Below, piece after piece: positions 32,038 through 45,083 of a DNA stretch of 64,000 bases. Position numbers and translations under genes: made by a program. Source of the stretch: Hyaloscypha bicolor E (taxonomy: Eukaryota > Ascomycota > Leotiomycetes > Helotiales > Hyaloscyphaceae); contig NW_020194585.1 of NCBI RefSeq assembly GCF_002865645.1, positions 806,001 through 870,000 on the forward strand, in the 5' to 3' direction. Every line of letters starts with the position of its first letter. The first letter of the stretch is position 1. A model generated the notes under the pieces. The model did not search any database. It was not told where the DNA came from and was given only the letters and a program-made list of their open reading frames with translations.

Positions 32038-34470
32038 TCATGATGTATTCTTTTGTCTCTTCCCGCCGATTCTTGGACTTGGCTTCACTGATGTCTTTGA
32101 TTGAGTCCCGTTGACCTGCTGCGGCTCTTCCTCCTTCACTGCACTCGGTCTTCTCCGCTTGTTGCTGGCATTTGGACTCGTGTTGGCACTTGGTCCGCTC
32201 GAACTTGTTCCATGCTGACTCTGTTGGAGTTGCATTCCAGGAGCTTGTGCTGGACTGCCACTGAGATGAGGTGAACCGTCAGGAAGATTGAGATGGCCTT
32301 GTGCGGGCGAGGTGCCCATGGGAAAGTTGCCCACGCCAGGCGTTCGGGGTCCACCTTGTAGGCCAGTAGGGTTGCCAGCCCCATTTGCAGCCACGCTCGC
32401 GACATACCGGTCGAGGGCGGCATAGGGTGATAATGTAGGATTCTGGTGTGAATACCCAAAGAGAGGAGACATTTGACCGACGACTTCGGAACACTACATC
32501 ATGGTTAGGTGTGCCATCATGCCCAGGAACGGAGCTTATACCTCAAGAAATCGGAACACCGATGGAGTTATTCCCATGCTTGGTTTTACCTTAGACGCCG
32601 GAAGGTCGATTTCAGGTGGTGGGTGATTTGGCGACTTCAATGCTTTTGCCTTCTTTTTGTTCATTTCTGGAGACTGCTTTCCTTCAGGAGGGGAATTGGC
32701 TTTGTGCCACTCCTTTTGCCATTCGTGCAATGGTCTAGCAGCCTCAAGTATTCGAGTCCGAGGAATGTATTCTTCATGTCCAGTCGTAACGAACTCGAGC
32801 AGTTCAATCTTCTGCTCTGCATCAAAATGTGCTTTAAGGGTACCGCTGGCAATCAACTGTTTTTGTCAGCAGTGTAGCGAAGTTGAGTCGAGAACCTTAC
32901 TTGCGACCCGTTATCAAACCAATAAACGAAACTAGATTTCATGCTCTCGGTGTAGTGACCATTATTAGGCAGTTCCTTCTCCGTTCCCTTTTCCATGATC
33001 ATCTGCATGTTCTTGATACCGCTCTCGAAATGAGTATGGAAATATCTTGCCAGAGCCGGAAACGCAATCTCATATTGTTTATTCGAGCTGTCGTCCACGA
33101 CCCAGACGGAGTGCCGTAAGACACCCTTAGGTGAAAAGAACCGATCTCTGAAGTTGAGCCAATAATTTAAATCGTCCGTCTGTTTAGATGCCTGCGCAGC
33201 CAGTCGTTGAGCGCCATTGGCCATGTATGCATGTAGCGGTTTCGAGCTCACCCCAAAGTTGGCTAAATGATCGCCGAATTGCATCAACTTCATTAAATAC
33301 TGTCCCTTGAACTTTTCTCCTTGCCTTTGCTGTGCTTGTTGTTGCAACATAGCGGTTGCCTGCTGTTGCTGTTGTTGGGCCTGTTGTTGCTGCTGCATGC
33401 CAGTTTGTTGTTGCGGAGCTTGCTGAGCTTGTTGAGATGGTGCTTGGGTATTCGGAGGTGCTTGCGCAGATGAAGTTGTAGTCTGGACTTGTCCTTGGCC
33501 TTGCTGCGAGGTAGCAGTTGCTTGTTGCTGCTGCTGTTGGTGGGCCTGTTGGCCCATCAAGGCTTGCGTTTGCATGTTCTGGATTTGCTGCGGATTCATT
33601 TGGTTTGGTTGGCCCTGCTGGTTGTTCCCCCCTTGCCCTTGAGAACTCGCCTGATGTTGCATCGCTGCTTGTTGTGCCATCATTATCTGTTGTTGATGCT
33701 GGAGGTGTTAGCCAGAGTCCATTTAGGCGGAAGAAGCCGCAAAACATCGGTAATTTTTGACAGAGTTCCATACCTGGTGTTGAGCCTGGGCTTGAGCTTG
33801 AGCTTGCTGCTGTTGCAGAGTATGCTCCGCCTGTTGCTGCTGCTGCTGAAGATGCTGCGGGAGATTAACAGGCCGAGCCATCGGTCCTCTCATCGCATTA
33901 AATTGCGCCATCTGATTCATGCCATTTGGCATGCCCATAGGAAGTGGTCCACTGTACTGTTGGGCCAGCATAGCTTGACGGGCAGCCTGCTGTTGCCTCT
34001 GCTGTTGAATCATTTGTTGTTGCTGCATTTGTTGTTGTAGTTGAGGATTGTTCGCGACTACATTTGGAAATGGTAAGCGTTCGGCCCGTAACCAGTCAGA
34101 ACAAGACAAATGATGGGCCAGCGAGCAAACTCAGCCCTCGACTAAAAAAATTATAGGAACACTTACAGGCCATTTGCTGCTGTTGCTGGAAAAGTTGCGC
34201 TTGCTGAGCTTGACTTGGATTGAGATGCTGTAGGGCATGCGCACTTGGCCCGCCAGCTCCAGGAGGAATTCCGCCCATCATAGCTCCGCCTTGAGTAACC
34301 TGAGGTCCCGGTCCAGAAACTCCCATATGCATCTGCTGAGGCATTCCTGGACCTGGTTGACCTTGGCCCGGATTATGCGGTACTGCCATTCCTGGATGGC
34401 CTGGGGCCATAGGATGTTGCTGCATTCCACCCGGGTGTGGTGAGTAGGCTTGGGCCAGACTCGTCATCAT
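32038..34470 (-). CDS. ptaB: PtaB, LIM-domain-binding transcriptional co-regulator
   Basis: Five exons on the minus strand: 34470-34167, 34057-33774, 33698-32901, 32856-32542 and 32493-32038 (introns 109, 75, 44 and 48 bp), all in phase, giving 718 residues. The N-terminal 310 residues are Gln/Pro/Met-rich with many CAG/CAA runs. The LIM-binding domain spans about 315-490 (YLMKLMQFGDHLANFG; LNYWLNFRDRFFSPKGVLRH; LARYFHTHFESGIKNMQMI). The Ser/Gly-rich C-terminus holds a basic NKRRRPSAVKEEE patch. In Aspergillus, PtaB acts with SomA (Flo8-like) downstream of PKA to control adhesion, biofilm and conidiation genes in the nucleus; yeast Mfg1 is related. Confidence 0.92.
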
Positions 34471-35612
34471 GGTGTAGAAATTCGACGATCCACGACGTGG
34501 AAATCGAAGTACCCAGACCTTACAGGGAACATGCGCCTCGAAGTATTGAGTCCACCTCCACCAGCCTCCAGGCCGAAGATGCCTCCCGCTTTCTCACGGC
34601 GTATGAGGTCGCACTCAACGACAACGGTGTCAATTGCGGCCCTTTGGTCGGCAGCCAAGTCGTGGGAGGTTGGGAGAGTCGAGAAGTTTTGTGTCGTCGC
34701 GAACGGTACAGGCTAAATCGCGAAGGCAGAGGCCTCTTCTCCACTGTCAACAACGTCTAACCTCGTCCTGGGCGACTTGTAGAGCAGTCGTGCAACTCCG
34801 CAGACGTCGTCGAGCAAGTTGTGTCCCGTGGTAGCACAGTCAGGTGCGACGAGAGAGTCGTCTGAATTTCCCCCAAAGCGTCGAGACCCCGTGTCGCAAA
34901 TTCCTGGCGGAGTGCTAAGTAGCCGGCGACGGCGAAGGCGAAATCTGAAAAAGCCTACGTTGCCACGCACATGCGGAAGCCGTCAACTCGATCAAAGCGT
35001 GGTCGTGGTCGTTTAGTCGTCGTCCCAGAGGATTCTTGCGGGCCCCTTGCGGCGCGGAGGTGGTCGAGGTGAGCCCTTGTCACGATGCAGAAATCGGCTG
35101 GCGCTGCTGCTGATGCAACATGAAGGAGAAACCAGGTGCTGGAACCAACCACGGCGCGCAACAACGCAGCAGGAGGAAGGCTGAGCAGACGGTCGTGGGG
35201 AGAGAGGAGGAATTGAGAATCCGCTGGTGAGAAGAGGGGGGGGGAGAGAAGAAGAGGAGAGGAGGGGAGTCAGGCGCGCTTTTCTCCTATCATGCCTGTG
35301 TTGTGCTCGATGGGCGATGAATGTTCTGCTGGGGGACTTTCCTCTGCGGTTGCGGTTTGGATAGGCTTTTGGGGCCGATGCAGCGCTCGAAGGGGCCTGG
35401 CCGCCTGAGTCGGAAGAGGCTGGGACCGACACCCGGACGCGTCACGTGCCTTCTGGTCAGGCGATGACGGCGCTAGCTTGTCGCTAAGTACACCTCCGCT
35501 GACCTAATCTTTTTGCTTGATCTCCGACTACAAAATTATTTTCATTTTCTCGAAGAGCTCCAAGACATCTTCATCCTCCTCTTTGCAACAACAACAACAA
35601 CAACAACCCCTA
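34471..35612. promoter_or_regulatory. Long upstream region of ptaB
   Basis: About 1.1 kb without a convincing gene. Contains several minus-strand ATGs that could act as upstream ORFs if the ptaB leader is long, and a purine-rich tract (35228-35272). The right end is the promoter of the small + strand gene at 35613. Confidence 0.4.
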
Positions 35613-36094
35613 ATGGAAATGGACGACGCAACGTTGCCCATACCCCCCAAATCTCAGCACGACTGGCAATGGTATGTCTCTCATTTCATCTCATCTCATC
35701 TTTTCTCTTCTCTCCCCGCGCGCGCGATCTACTATGATGACAATTCATAAATACCTTCTTTTCCCAACTTAATCGCCCATGATGAAGTTTATGCTGTTCG
35801 GGCTTCTCATACGTGGGAAGCTTGTTACTTGCCAGTACATGTTGTCTGAGACAAAGATCAATCACCAATGTCGTTGTGCAAATATCCAAGAGAGCTTTTA
35901 CTGACGCGCAAAGATTTTCTAGCTCGCGGTTCCGCCTCGCCTTGGTAAGGCTTGAGTTGAGTCAAGCCCTCGCAATGGATCCATACTTTGGTGGCAGACG
36001 CGTTTGGCGCTCAGATGGGGGCTTCCACACGAAGCATTGTCGTCGGCTGCAAACATCAATACCGCAATACCTTCCACAACCGATTAACGTCTAG
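35613..36094 (+). CDS. Possible small two-exon gene, unknown product
   Basis: ATG 35613 follows a (CAA)7 leader and opens MEMDDATLPIPPKSQHDWQ, ending at a GTATGT donor (exon 35613-35671). A branch-like CTTAATC and an AAG acceptor at 35785-35787 would join 35788-36094 in phase, for 121 residues. The first exon looks genuine. The second is weaker: it overlaps a short tandem repeat (CTTCCACMR then GATTAAYRTCTAGG at about 36070 and 36125). No domain is recognised. Confidence 0.35.
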
Positions 36095-37143
36095 GGACTC
36101 CATGTCTCCTTTCTACTCTACCTTCCACCAGTGATTAATATCTAGGGCCTCCACGTCTCCTTCTATGCCTCCACACAAGGTCAGTCATTACACATCTCCT
36201 ACTGTTCTCCCCCAGCTTTTATGATGAAACACATACCACATTCGCAGTTTTCGCTCGAGTCCCACCTTACTTAGAACCTAAACCGGGACAGATGAGGGTA
36301 TATTCTTCCTTGGATGTCTGATTTGCTGTTGCCGCAACTGCTTTGTCACATGTAACATGCTTCGAAAGCAATCATGCTAATTTGTTGGCGTGAAGATATA
36401 TAGAATTCATAAGCACAGTACAATGAGTTTCGAGCTGCGGGAGAGAAGTGGCTACACGGTGAAAGAGGCTGTAGACAAATCATAGCCGATATCAATATAT
36501 AATGAAGATGATGATATCTGATGAATGAATGACACTTGCTCGTTGCTTCAATGCGTTCTTGTGCCTCTTGCCCGTGAACTCTCGCTGCACCACCTGCCAG
36601 GACAACCAGGAAGTGGATGACAATGAAACGAAGAAAGAACGGCCCTTTGGTGGTGATTAGACGCAAGACACTCCCGAGGCCACTTCAAGGCACCCGTTCC
36701 TCCCTCTCGAGACTTCCAAGGAATTTCCTCATCCGATGTTTTCCGCTGTTATCCTGTTATCCCGTTCACGTGTTCTGTATTGAGGCAGCCAGGATTTTCA
36801 TAAACCTCGTTAACAGTCTGAAACTTGTGGGATACTTCTTGATCCATACTCCGTACTACTTTGCAAGCGACAATATATTTAAGGTCGGTCGGTATACATA
36901 ATCACAGAAGCTGTCTTCCAGAATCTGGCACTGCCCCGTTCCCGTAGCTCCTTCCCCGCGATTCGGCTGTGCAGTGTGCAGCAGGCGATCATGCGCAAGG
37001 ATTCGCAAAAATGCCGCTGATGAAGTAAAAACGCTCAGCACCACAGCCTCACAACAGCCTCATGCTCCTCCAACCATGCTTTTTCTACACTCTCGTTCCT
37101 AGATTCTCACTCCCCTCTACTCGCTCCTCCTCGACCATGCGAC
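36095..37143. other. Intergenic region
   Basis: No gene supported. The right end is pyrimidine-rich (TCACTCCCCTCTACTCGCTCC), leading into the next start. Confidence 0.45.
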
Positions 37144-38890
37144 ATGTCTCTCTCCCCGCCTGCCGTCCAGCTGGGCGCTGCAGACCCGTTGGCGGCCGTC
37201 TCTTGTCCACACGACCAGGCCCAGGTGCCGCCTGAGATGCATGCAGAGCAGGGAGTACGGCAAGCTAGCTTGAATTTGGAATCACCACAAGAGCGCTCGC
37301 ATGCACAAACGCCCTCTAGCGATCTGGGCGCGGGATCTGCTCCTCCTCATAAAGCTCTCTGCGATGTCGTCGACACTCAGAGTCCGGCTGCGGCCTGCGG
37401 AACAGGCGATGCACAGGACTCGACGGCAATCCCCATGTCTGCTCCTCCGACCATGAACGGAGGAGATGATCCGAATCAAGGTAAGACAATCAATTACTGT
37501 CCGGTATCTTGGGGGGGCATATTGGGGGCTTCAGTGGTCCAAGAGGTCGAGGCGCTGATTCTTTGCCAAAGTCGCACCTCCACCTGCAGTCGAGGCTGTC
37601 GAAGTCGAACCACCACGGCCTCGTGACGCAACCCCTCCCCCAACCCCTCAATCCTTAAATACCGCGACCGCGACGACGACCCTCGGCCCTGACTCGCCCA
37701 CTGCCACGAAGAGTCCTCACCATCATACATTCCCGCACGTCTTTTCGGCTCTGCACAAATCGGCCGGCGGGGCGGCAGAGAAGGACGAGTCGCACGAGGG
37801 CAAGATGATCTTTGGACACCAGGCCTCTGCGAGCAACGCCCAGCGACGGCGCAATTTTGCGACTACAAATGCTATTACCGACTACGAAGCAGACCTCACA
37901 AGCAAGGACCGTGCGAAGCAAAAAGAGGCTGTCAAAAAATTCCTCACTGACAAGGTCAGGACCGATTGGAAATGGGAATGGCCCAGACCCCCACCAGACT
38001 CGGAATCTTCCCGTGAAGTATCACCCAATGTCGAGCGATCAACATCGCTAGACGAGCATTGGAAAGAAAGAGACGAATGGCTTAGTGGTGGCAGCGAGAA
38101 CGAGGAAGACGCTCCCATGCCCACCGCGATCTCGAGTCACGACACCCCAACTCCCAACAGCAAAAACGGCAAGCACAGCCCCTTCCGCTTCGAAACCCCC
38201 GATGGAGTTGGCGAGACCATAAAAAGAACAGTCTACGAGCGAAAACGACGTCGAAAGAAACATCTCGCGGACGAAATGGCCTGGAACGAAGGACTCCGCT
38301 GTTTCGTCGGGAGAAGAGACGCATGGACCGGTGCACGACGAGTCCATAAACCTGGGATGGGCTTCTCGCCCCTCAAACATACAGCCACTGCCCAGCGCTC
38401 CTCCCTCTCAAGTGAAGACGGCGGCAGTTCCACCGCAATTGAACCAGACGAAGACGACTGGGAAGAGGATATCGAGATCCCCATCGCGCCCGCCATCCTG
38501 CCCCCAGAAAACGCAATGCGCGCCTCCATCCTGCCCGCAGCATACAACACCATCTACGACAAAGTGGTCGTGCAAGCACTTACCCCCTCCTGCCCCATGA
38601 ACCTCAAAGACGTCACCAGATCCTGCGTGCAAGGCTGGAAACGCGACGGCGAGTGGCCGCCGAAAGGCACGGTACAGGAGCCAGCCAAGAAGAAAGGACG
38701 GAAGTTGAGTGTGGCGAGCCTTTTTGGGTTAGAGAAGCATGAGGAGAAGGAGAAGGAGAAGGAGAAGATCGCCGTAAGTGGCGGCGAGAAGAGCCCTACT
38801 GAGAAGGGCGCGATTCGAAGGAGTCTGCAGAAGATTCTGAGTTTGGGGCAAGGGGTTAAAGAGAGTGCTCCGGGGGAGCATGGCCAGTGA
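37144..38890 (+). CDS. Gag1-like clamp domain (DUF4050-type) protein
   Basis: Exons 37144-37480 and 37572-38890 (91-bp intron) give 551 residues. The N-terminal 190 residues are Pro/Ala-rich and disordered. Then come a Lys/Arg/Asp-rich helical part (TSKDRAKQKEAVKKFL) and a WKWEWPRPPPD motif. A C-terminal conserved stretch follows: LPAAYNTIYDKVVVQALTPS, LKDVTRSCVQGWKRDGEWPP. The YDKVV...GWKRDGEWPP signature matches what I remember of the fungal clamp domain once called DUF4050. The tail is charged, with KEKEKEK repeats. Function is not established; the family name is the only assignment I can support. Confidence 0.7.
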
Positions 38891-39860
38891 TTATAGGGTC
38901 TTGTGGGAGTTATGCGGGGTAGGAGCGTCGGAACTCGGGGCATAAGTGAGCTTTGCGTACGATCGTGAAGCATGAGCATGGAAGGCGTTTCATTGGATCG
39001 AAATCATTGGATCGTGGGTCTAGTTGATACCAATTTGGTCGATGTGGGGCGAGCTGGGCAGCTGGGTAATTGGTAATCGGACATACCGTAATGAAGGAGT
39101 ACGCCCATCATCGGCATGGCGTTTTGGATGGCAGTTTTGGCAAGTTGCGAATAGGATGCATTAATACATACATACCCTTTTCCCTCTTCACTTCTGCCTT
39201 TCCGATTGAAACCTTGTGTGTCATCTTCCCCACATCGTCTCCGCCAAAGTGACAGGTGCCATCCGACATGACCTTCTGGGCTTTGGGTCCTCCGAGTCTG
39301 GGTATCAGCTAGACTCACTAAGAAAATACCACCCGAGTTAGGAGTGAATCCACTTCTTGCGTGGTGTGCCTAATCTAGTCAGGTTAGAGGTGGATCGTTT
39401 TTGAATTCCATCTTCTTGCAAGAATCGTTTGTGAACCAAGGAGCAGAGATCAGGCCAAGTGAGAATGTGGAAGTGTTCTACAAAATGCCATTCTTTGCCA
39501 TTTATTATAATGGCCGGAATTGGCATCTCTCCTAATTACAGTGGCCTTTCTCCTTGGGTGGGCATCTTCCAAGCAAGGCTTCAGGTGTGTCCCGTCCCAG
39601 TCAAGCAATGCGATGCCGATGAAGCCAATCCGTTTCAAACGCCATTCGTGAGAACACAAGGTTTAATATCATATATACATGGCAATTGAGCCTGGGTATC
39701 TATATTTATAGCGGCAAAGTCAAGGAAAGAAATTCGAGCAAATCGTGAAAGTAATGTACCAAGCTTCGTCCAAATGGCAAACTCCCAGCCTGAAGAGGGG
39801 AGTTACACACTTAGACAGGAGCAGAGTTGTGAGGTGAGGCTTCCAGGGTTGAGAAAGAAG
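38891..39860. other. Intergenic region
   Basis: Only short frames without motifs. Confidence 0.45.
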
Positions 39861-41855
39861 TCAGTCCGAGTCACCGAAGCCTTCTTCGTAATTCCATTTA
39901 ATGAGCCGCCTGGGTGGTGGCGTTGCCGCAGGCTGGCTGGGTTTGTTCGCTTGTTGGAGGGTTTCAGTTTCATCGTCGGAAATGAGGCTAAACGCTTCTT
40001 TCTGGCTAGCACGTAGCTTCGTTGAGGCTGGCTGTTTCGACCTCGTGACGGGCTTGGAAACTTCTGTCTCGCCATCTGAAATAAGGTCTACCACTTCTTG
40101 CTGCCGGCTAGCAAGTGAAGGTGTGGAAACGACTGAGGATTTTGGATCCTTAAGAGGGTTTGTTGGGGACTTCGTGAAGAATGACTTGGCAGACTGGCTA
40201 GAGTTCTTCAGAGCTGGCGACTTGACTCGAGAAAATGGCTTAGACCGCTTGGCAGAAGGTTCGTTGGGACTATTGAGGTGAGAATTAGGGTCCAGCTCTC
40301 CCAAATTTCTAGCCCGTTTAATTTTTGGCGTCGAGTTTGGCAGTGTTTTATCGTCTTTGCTGGCGTCCTTTCGCGGGCGTCCGTGTTCCTTCCCCGTAGG
40401 TGCAGAGGTCGTTTGGGTGCTAGGTGGACTCTCTCCTGACTGAGCTGCCACAGCTTTGCTTGCCTTGAATTTCGTAACCTTTGAAGGTCTCGCCGAATTT
40501 TTAATTGCACTCGCGTCCATAGCTTGTGGAACCCCTCGCCGCAAAATCCAAGGCAGTGTTTCGCAAGTCGCCCGGAAGTCATTTTCGTAGAAGCTTCCAT
40601 CTTTGTTTTTAGCATAGTGCCTCATATCGAGAGAAGTGACTGCCGAGAGGAGGAACGTTGCTTTCACGGTTGTCGAATTGTTCTGCTTTCCAATTTTGAC
40701 CTCATAACCATCGTTACTGCGTTCTTGGTCAGGACCAGTCTTTATCAAAGTTCGAATAAGAAGCATAGGCACGATCCACTCCACCCACTTCTCCGCTTGA
40801 AAGTTGTAGAACTCTTGAACGAAGGGCTGAAGATTGGCTTCGATAACCGGTTTCTCCTGCTGCCATTTCGAGGACAGCGAGTGCGTAATAAGAGGATCTC
40901 GGTAATTACGCAGGTGTTCCCACACTGGGAAATTTGGTGGTACAATAATTTTGCTGCCGATGTCTTTGAGGTATTTTACTAGCTCTTGCTTCCACGCTAG
41001 CAGGTCAGATTCTGCGGCTCTGCATAGAGACTTGCCCAGCCCTGCCTTGACAGCATCCAGCGAGTTCTGAGTGCCGAATCCCTTGAGTCCAGCCTTATCG
41101 TAGTCCCCGCCATTGAGAATGGCAAATAACACAAACCCTTGAGGATCAAGGCCTGGGAGTCGTTTCGGAATATCTTCAGATCGATAGAGCCGGAAATGAG
41201 TGTTACTTTTGCTTTCCTTCCCTTTCTTCTTTTCGTAATGGAAGCGTATCAAAGTGGTGCATCCAAACATGAAAGCGTCACCGTCCTCGGTCCACACAGC
41301 ATCCACAATGCCTCGCTTTTGCAATTCTGAACAGTCAGCTTCTGCTTCTGCACATGCTTTGTGGTAAGATATCCCAAGCATATCCAGTGTTTTCACGAGG
41401 AGATCGGTCGACTTGTCATGCGTGGACCTCCACACCTGGCCGCGTTTCGGGGGCCGCTTCGGACCATCAAATACAAAATGGAGTTGTATACCGAGGAAGA
41501 GCAGGCGAAGAATTCGGTGCAGGATCGCTTTCTCCATTGGGTTTGACGGCCTGCCGGAGGCTACAAGTCATATGATTAGCATGTTGTACCCATGTGTTTC
41601 CAGGGGAAGGTAGGGAATTGAAGTACATTCTCGGATCGCTACCGTCTGGGCTATGTTGACATTGTTGAAAACCCAGCAAGCAGTGTCAATGGCAATGCGA
41701 AGGGGCCTGCCTGTCATTTCGTAATGACGAGCTGCATAATCGGCGATATTGGTCACCTCTCCTTCGCCAATCTCATTCCAGAGGCTATCAATCGACTCAA
41801 TTAGCTTCGAACAGTGGGGGAGGGGCAGGCTGATGTCTTACATGCCGATACCCAT
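39861..41855 (-). CDS. XPG/Rad2-family structure-specific nuclease, GEN1/Yen1-like
   Basis: Exons 41855-41842, 41784-41627 and 41560-39861 (introns 57 and 66 bp) give 623 residues. The tiny first exon encodes MGIG and completes the expected MGI start, joined to LWNEIGEGEV. N-region: GRPLRIAIDTACWVF (metal-binding Asp), LHFVFDGPKRPP (second Asp). I-region: KACAEAEADCSELQ (Glu pair) at about 124-137, then DAVWTEDGDAFMFG and NGGDYD near 208 (remaining Asp ligands). All acidic ligands of an active XPG nuclease are present. A chromodomain-like region may follow the helix-hairpin-helix. The tail has two VDLISD/FSLISDDE SUMO-interaction-like motifs. Expected role: cutting Holliday junctions or flaps in the nucleus. 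Confidence 0.85.
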
Positions 41856-42279
41856 CTTGTCGGGACTGAGACAATCAACAGAAAGCGTTGGAAGTTGAGC
41901 GTCGTCAAGCTGAAGCGTGGTTTAGATGATGAAGTTCGTGGTTTCGACAGACGCGCTAAAATAGGTGAGACTGACACGCTATCACGTGCCGATCCTTCCC
42001 GAGTCACTCCGACTGCTTTTGGAACTGTTCCCGCCACTTACCGCAAACAAATTCTTTTCTTTCCCCTCGATCCAAGATTCAAACTGAACCCAGGACTCAA
42101 TCCCGGGACTTTGAGCCCACACTTTGTTGCATACCAGCTGAAGTCGGCCCAGGAAACGATTTCACTCCTTTGGAGGTCCCTTTCTCCGATGAAATGCCAG
42201 GTAGGGAAGAAAAAGAGAACTTTGAAAGTGATTTGCTACAGCTGCGGGCATCTTGATTGATTCTCTTCAGGAAAAGAAT

Positions 42280-43779
42280 CTACCTGCGACCTGTCAACAA
42301 CCCCCCAATCGACAATTGATTCCAATTTTCGGCCCTATGTGCTTCCTTTCCCTTCTCCTGCTTGAACCATTCGTAGCAGCTCTTCATCTTGTATGCTTGG
42401 TTCGCTAACTCTATTTCCTCCGCAACTAGTGGATATTCCCCGGATGCGCGAGCATAATAGTTCAGCTCAATGTGAGCAAGGCTGCGATGGAATGAGAAAG
42501 ATTGAACGTCATTGCCATGGAGCGACTTACAGAGACTGAGTGCCTTTGTTGACCTTGATGATCATCCAGGCAAATGGCGCTGGCATGGCGGGGATGGGTT
42601 TGCTTGTTGCACGCCTGTGGGCATCCTCAAGCTGGCTCATGGTACAGCAGTCGCCAACAACTGCCAGAATCTTGTGCCGGTACTTCTCCGGGTTCTGTGC
42701 AGATGATCAGCTGCTAATCTTTAACCTCTGCAGGCAAGAACTTACCGCAAATACACCAGCTGCAACATTGCCAATATCCTCCGATCCCTTCCACCGTGTC
42801 AGCATATAGTCAAGCTCTCAAATCACGATACACTCACGATGAACGCAACATCAGTCTCCGGCTTCAGACCCTTCTTCAGCACCGCAACACCAATTGAGCC
42901 GATCAAGCCATCGAAATTCTCCAGGAAGAAGCCTGGCTGGAGAATCCTATTTGCATGACCTCGTTAGTCTCCAATTTTTAAATAATAAAAGGCTCGAGTG
43001 AGGTCTATTAGAGGACCACTCCTCAAGTTGTACCACACAGGAGTACTAACGTCCAATTCAAACCCTTTTTACCTAACTCTATGCAGTGGTTCTCGATGTT
43101 TCGTTTTGCTTTGTGCGATAGCTCTAGGGTGTCCTCGTACTTGGGCCCCATTCTCATCGCGCTCGAATAGACCAATGTTTGGACGCCGTATGCGAGGGAG
43201 ATATCCGCAAGATTCTGACACGAGCAGTAATGTCAACACGGAATTCAATTTCGAGATGGAAATACAGAAGCAACTAGGGAGAAGCGGAGAGGAAAGGATT
43301 TGGATGAATTCCTCAAACAAATTTCTGCGAGCCACTATACCCCGGCAGGAAACATTACAGCGGAATCACCTCAAGCTACGCAAAACAGCAGTTGAGCACA
43401 AGAAACCAATGAGAGAGGGATGGGGAAAACACCGCAAGAGTAGGAGGATATACAATACCTTCCCCTGAAGTTCCTCCCCACTCGCATCTACACCCATACC
43501 TGGAAAGGCCAACACGCAGAAGACACCCCAAATTCCGCCATCTTTCTTCAGAACTTCAAAGATTTTACCAATTAGTTCACGGTTTTCGAGATTGCCTTCA
43601 ACGACCGTGAGGTTGGACGGGTACTTTTCTGCCAGGCGCTGCGCAGCTGGACTCGATGCTTTTCTCGTCAGCGCATAAATATGCCAGCCCTGCTCTGGGT
43701 TTGTTGTGGGGAGCAGCAATGCCCGGATCAGAGCCTGGCCTAGCTTTCCCGTCGCGCCCGCGACGAGGAGGTTGCGCAT
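42280..43779 (-). CDS. NmrA-like NAD(P)-binding protein (atypical SDR)
   Basis: Six exons on the minus strand: 43779-43459, 43214-43051, 42946-42838, 42787-42746, 42694-42531 and 42481-42280, all in phase, giving 333 residues. Residues 1-15 carry the Rossmann motif LLVAGATGKLGQAL (GxxGxxG). Later motifs fit the NmrA family: LVYSSAMRMGPKY, GLNWTILQPGFFLENFDG and EDIGNVAAGVF. The catalytic SDR Tyr-x-x-x-Lys is not evident, as in NmrA-type redox sensors. These proteins sense NAD(P) or act as isoflavone-reductase-like enzymes; which applies here is not visible. It has more introns than its neighbours. Its stop lies 425 bp upstream of the nuclease start on the same strand. Confidence 0.88.
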
Positions 43780-45083
43780 GGCTCTTAAGTCGCATCTGTC
43801 AGTGGTTTAGAGCTTCAATGTCAATCCGGTGCTGCTGCACGTATTAAAGGTTGCTGCTCGAGACGGCGCACGTCAGATATTGCCAATCCCGGCGTAGCGT
43901 TGTGCTCCGTTGTCTGTTCCCGCCCCACGCCCGCACGCAAGGTTCAGGAAGCGGCCCCAGGCCATGAAAATACCCTAGCCCCAGCGGCCGATCCGTAGGG
44001 GCGCCCGCCAGTAACGCCCCACAGTGAGACATACCACAACGTGCGAGCCGGCAGACTTCTAATTCGAATCATTGCAACAGAGTCCAAAACCTTTAAGTTA
44101 TGTTTCACAGTGGTCATCTTGTGGAAGTCTTGGAAAAGCTTTTGCTGCCACCACCCAGGCTTTCAGCTCTCTTAGGTGCGGGAGGGGACGCGTATCTGCT
44201 CTTGGCATCTGGCAATCTGGACTTGATTGCTGTAATCTGGTGGCAATGAAGTGGACCCGAGTGGTGGAGATAGTACTACATTGAAATCGTTGTCTTAAGT
44301 AGTATAGCAGGGAGCTCGTTAGAAACACGAAGGAACGCCGTCAAGGGTCTCTTTGGCTGGTCAGGGGACGAAACGCGAAGGTACAGCACAGCCGCAGGAA
44401 GAGCAGCTCTTGCACTTTTCCGGGTATTGGGCAGTCATGCTGACGTGGGTTTTTATTCGATACCGAGTTGATTAAAAGTACTTGTGGCTACTTCGCACTC
44501 TCAATTGACTCGAGTTTCCAGCCTCAAAAAGCAGAAGTCCAAAAGAAGGCGTGCGAGCATGGAGGAGAAAGACTGGCTCGGAGTGGCTCCAGCGCGGTTT
44601 CTGGAGGAACACGTTGTCAAAAGTATTCAAGAGGACTACGTAGCTGAATGGGCTTGCTGATAAGATCTTGAAAAGTTCCCATTGGCCCGCATGCCCACTG
44701 CGCCAAGTCCAACGGGGTCCCTTTTATAAGAATGAACTCAAACCCAACCCACGTTATGAATACCGGCAGTCCTACGGAGGTACAGACCAGAATGATAGTA
44801 ATAGCGCTAGCAGGGGTTAATAGAAAACTCGTGATTTCAACACTCGATAACTTTAGCTACACAAAACATAAAAAGTTTAATTAAACGCTGTAAATATCCA
44901 TTACAGTGCCGTATAGTAGTGCTACATTTTTTTTAAAAAAAATTGCGAATCGTTGTTGTGATACCAGGTTGAAAAGTTCGGACCCTTCTAGCGCTATTAC
45001 TATCATTATGGGCTGTGCCTCCGTAATCCCCCAGTAAGATAATGCTAGTGACAGTATCGGCCGTCGCTGAGGCCTGACCCAGG
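43780..45083. other. Intergenic region, AT-rich to the right
   Basis: No supported gene. 44810-44950 is AT-rich. The N-terminal half of the MFS relic that follows was not found here. Confidence 0.45.

Noticed and set aside
33489..34040. 183-codon Leu-rich + strand frame
   Set aside because: Antisense shadow of the CAG/CAA glutamine tracts of ptaB.
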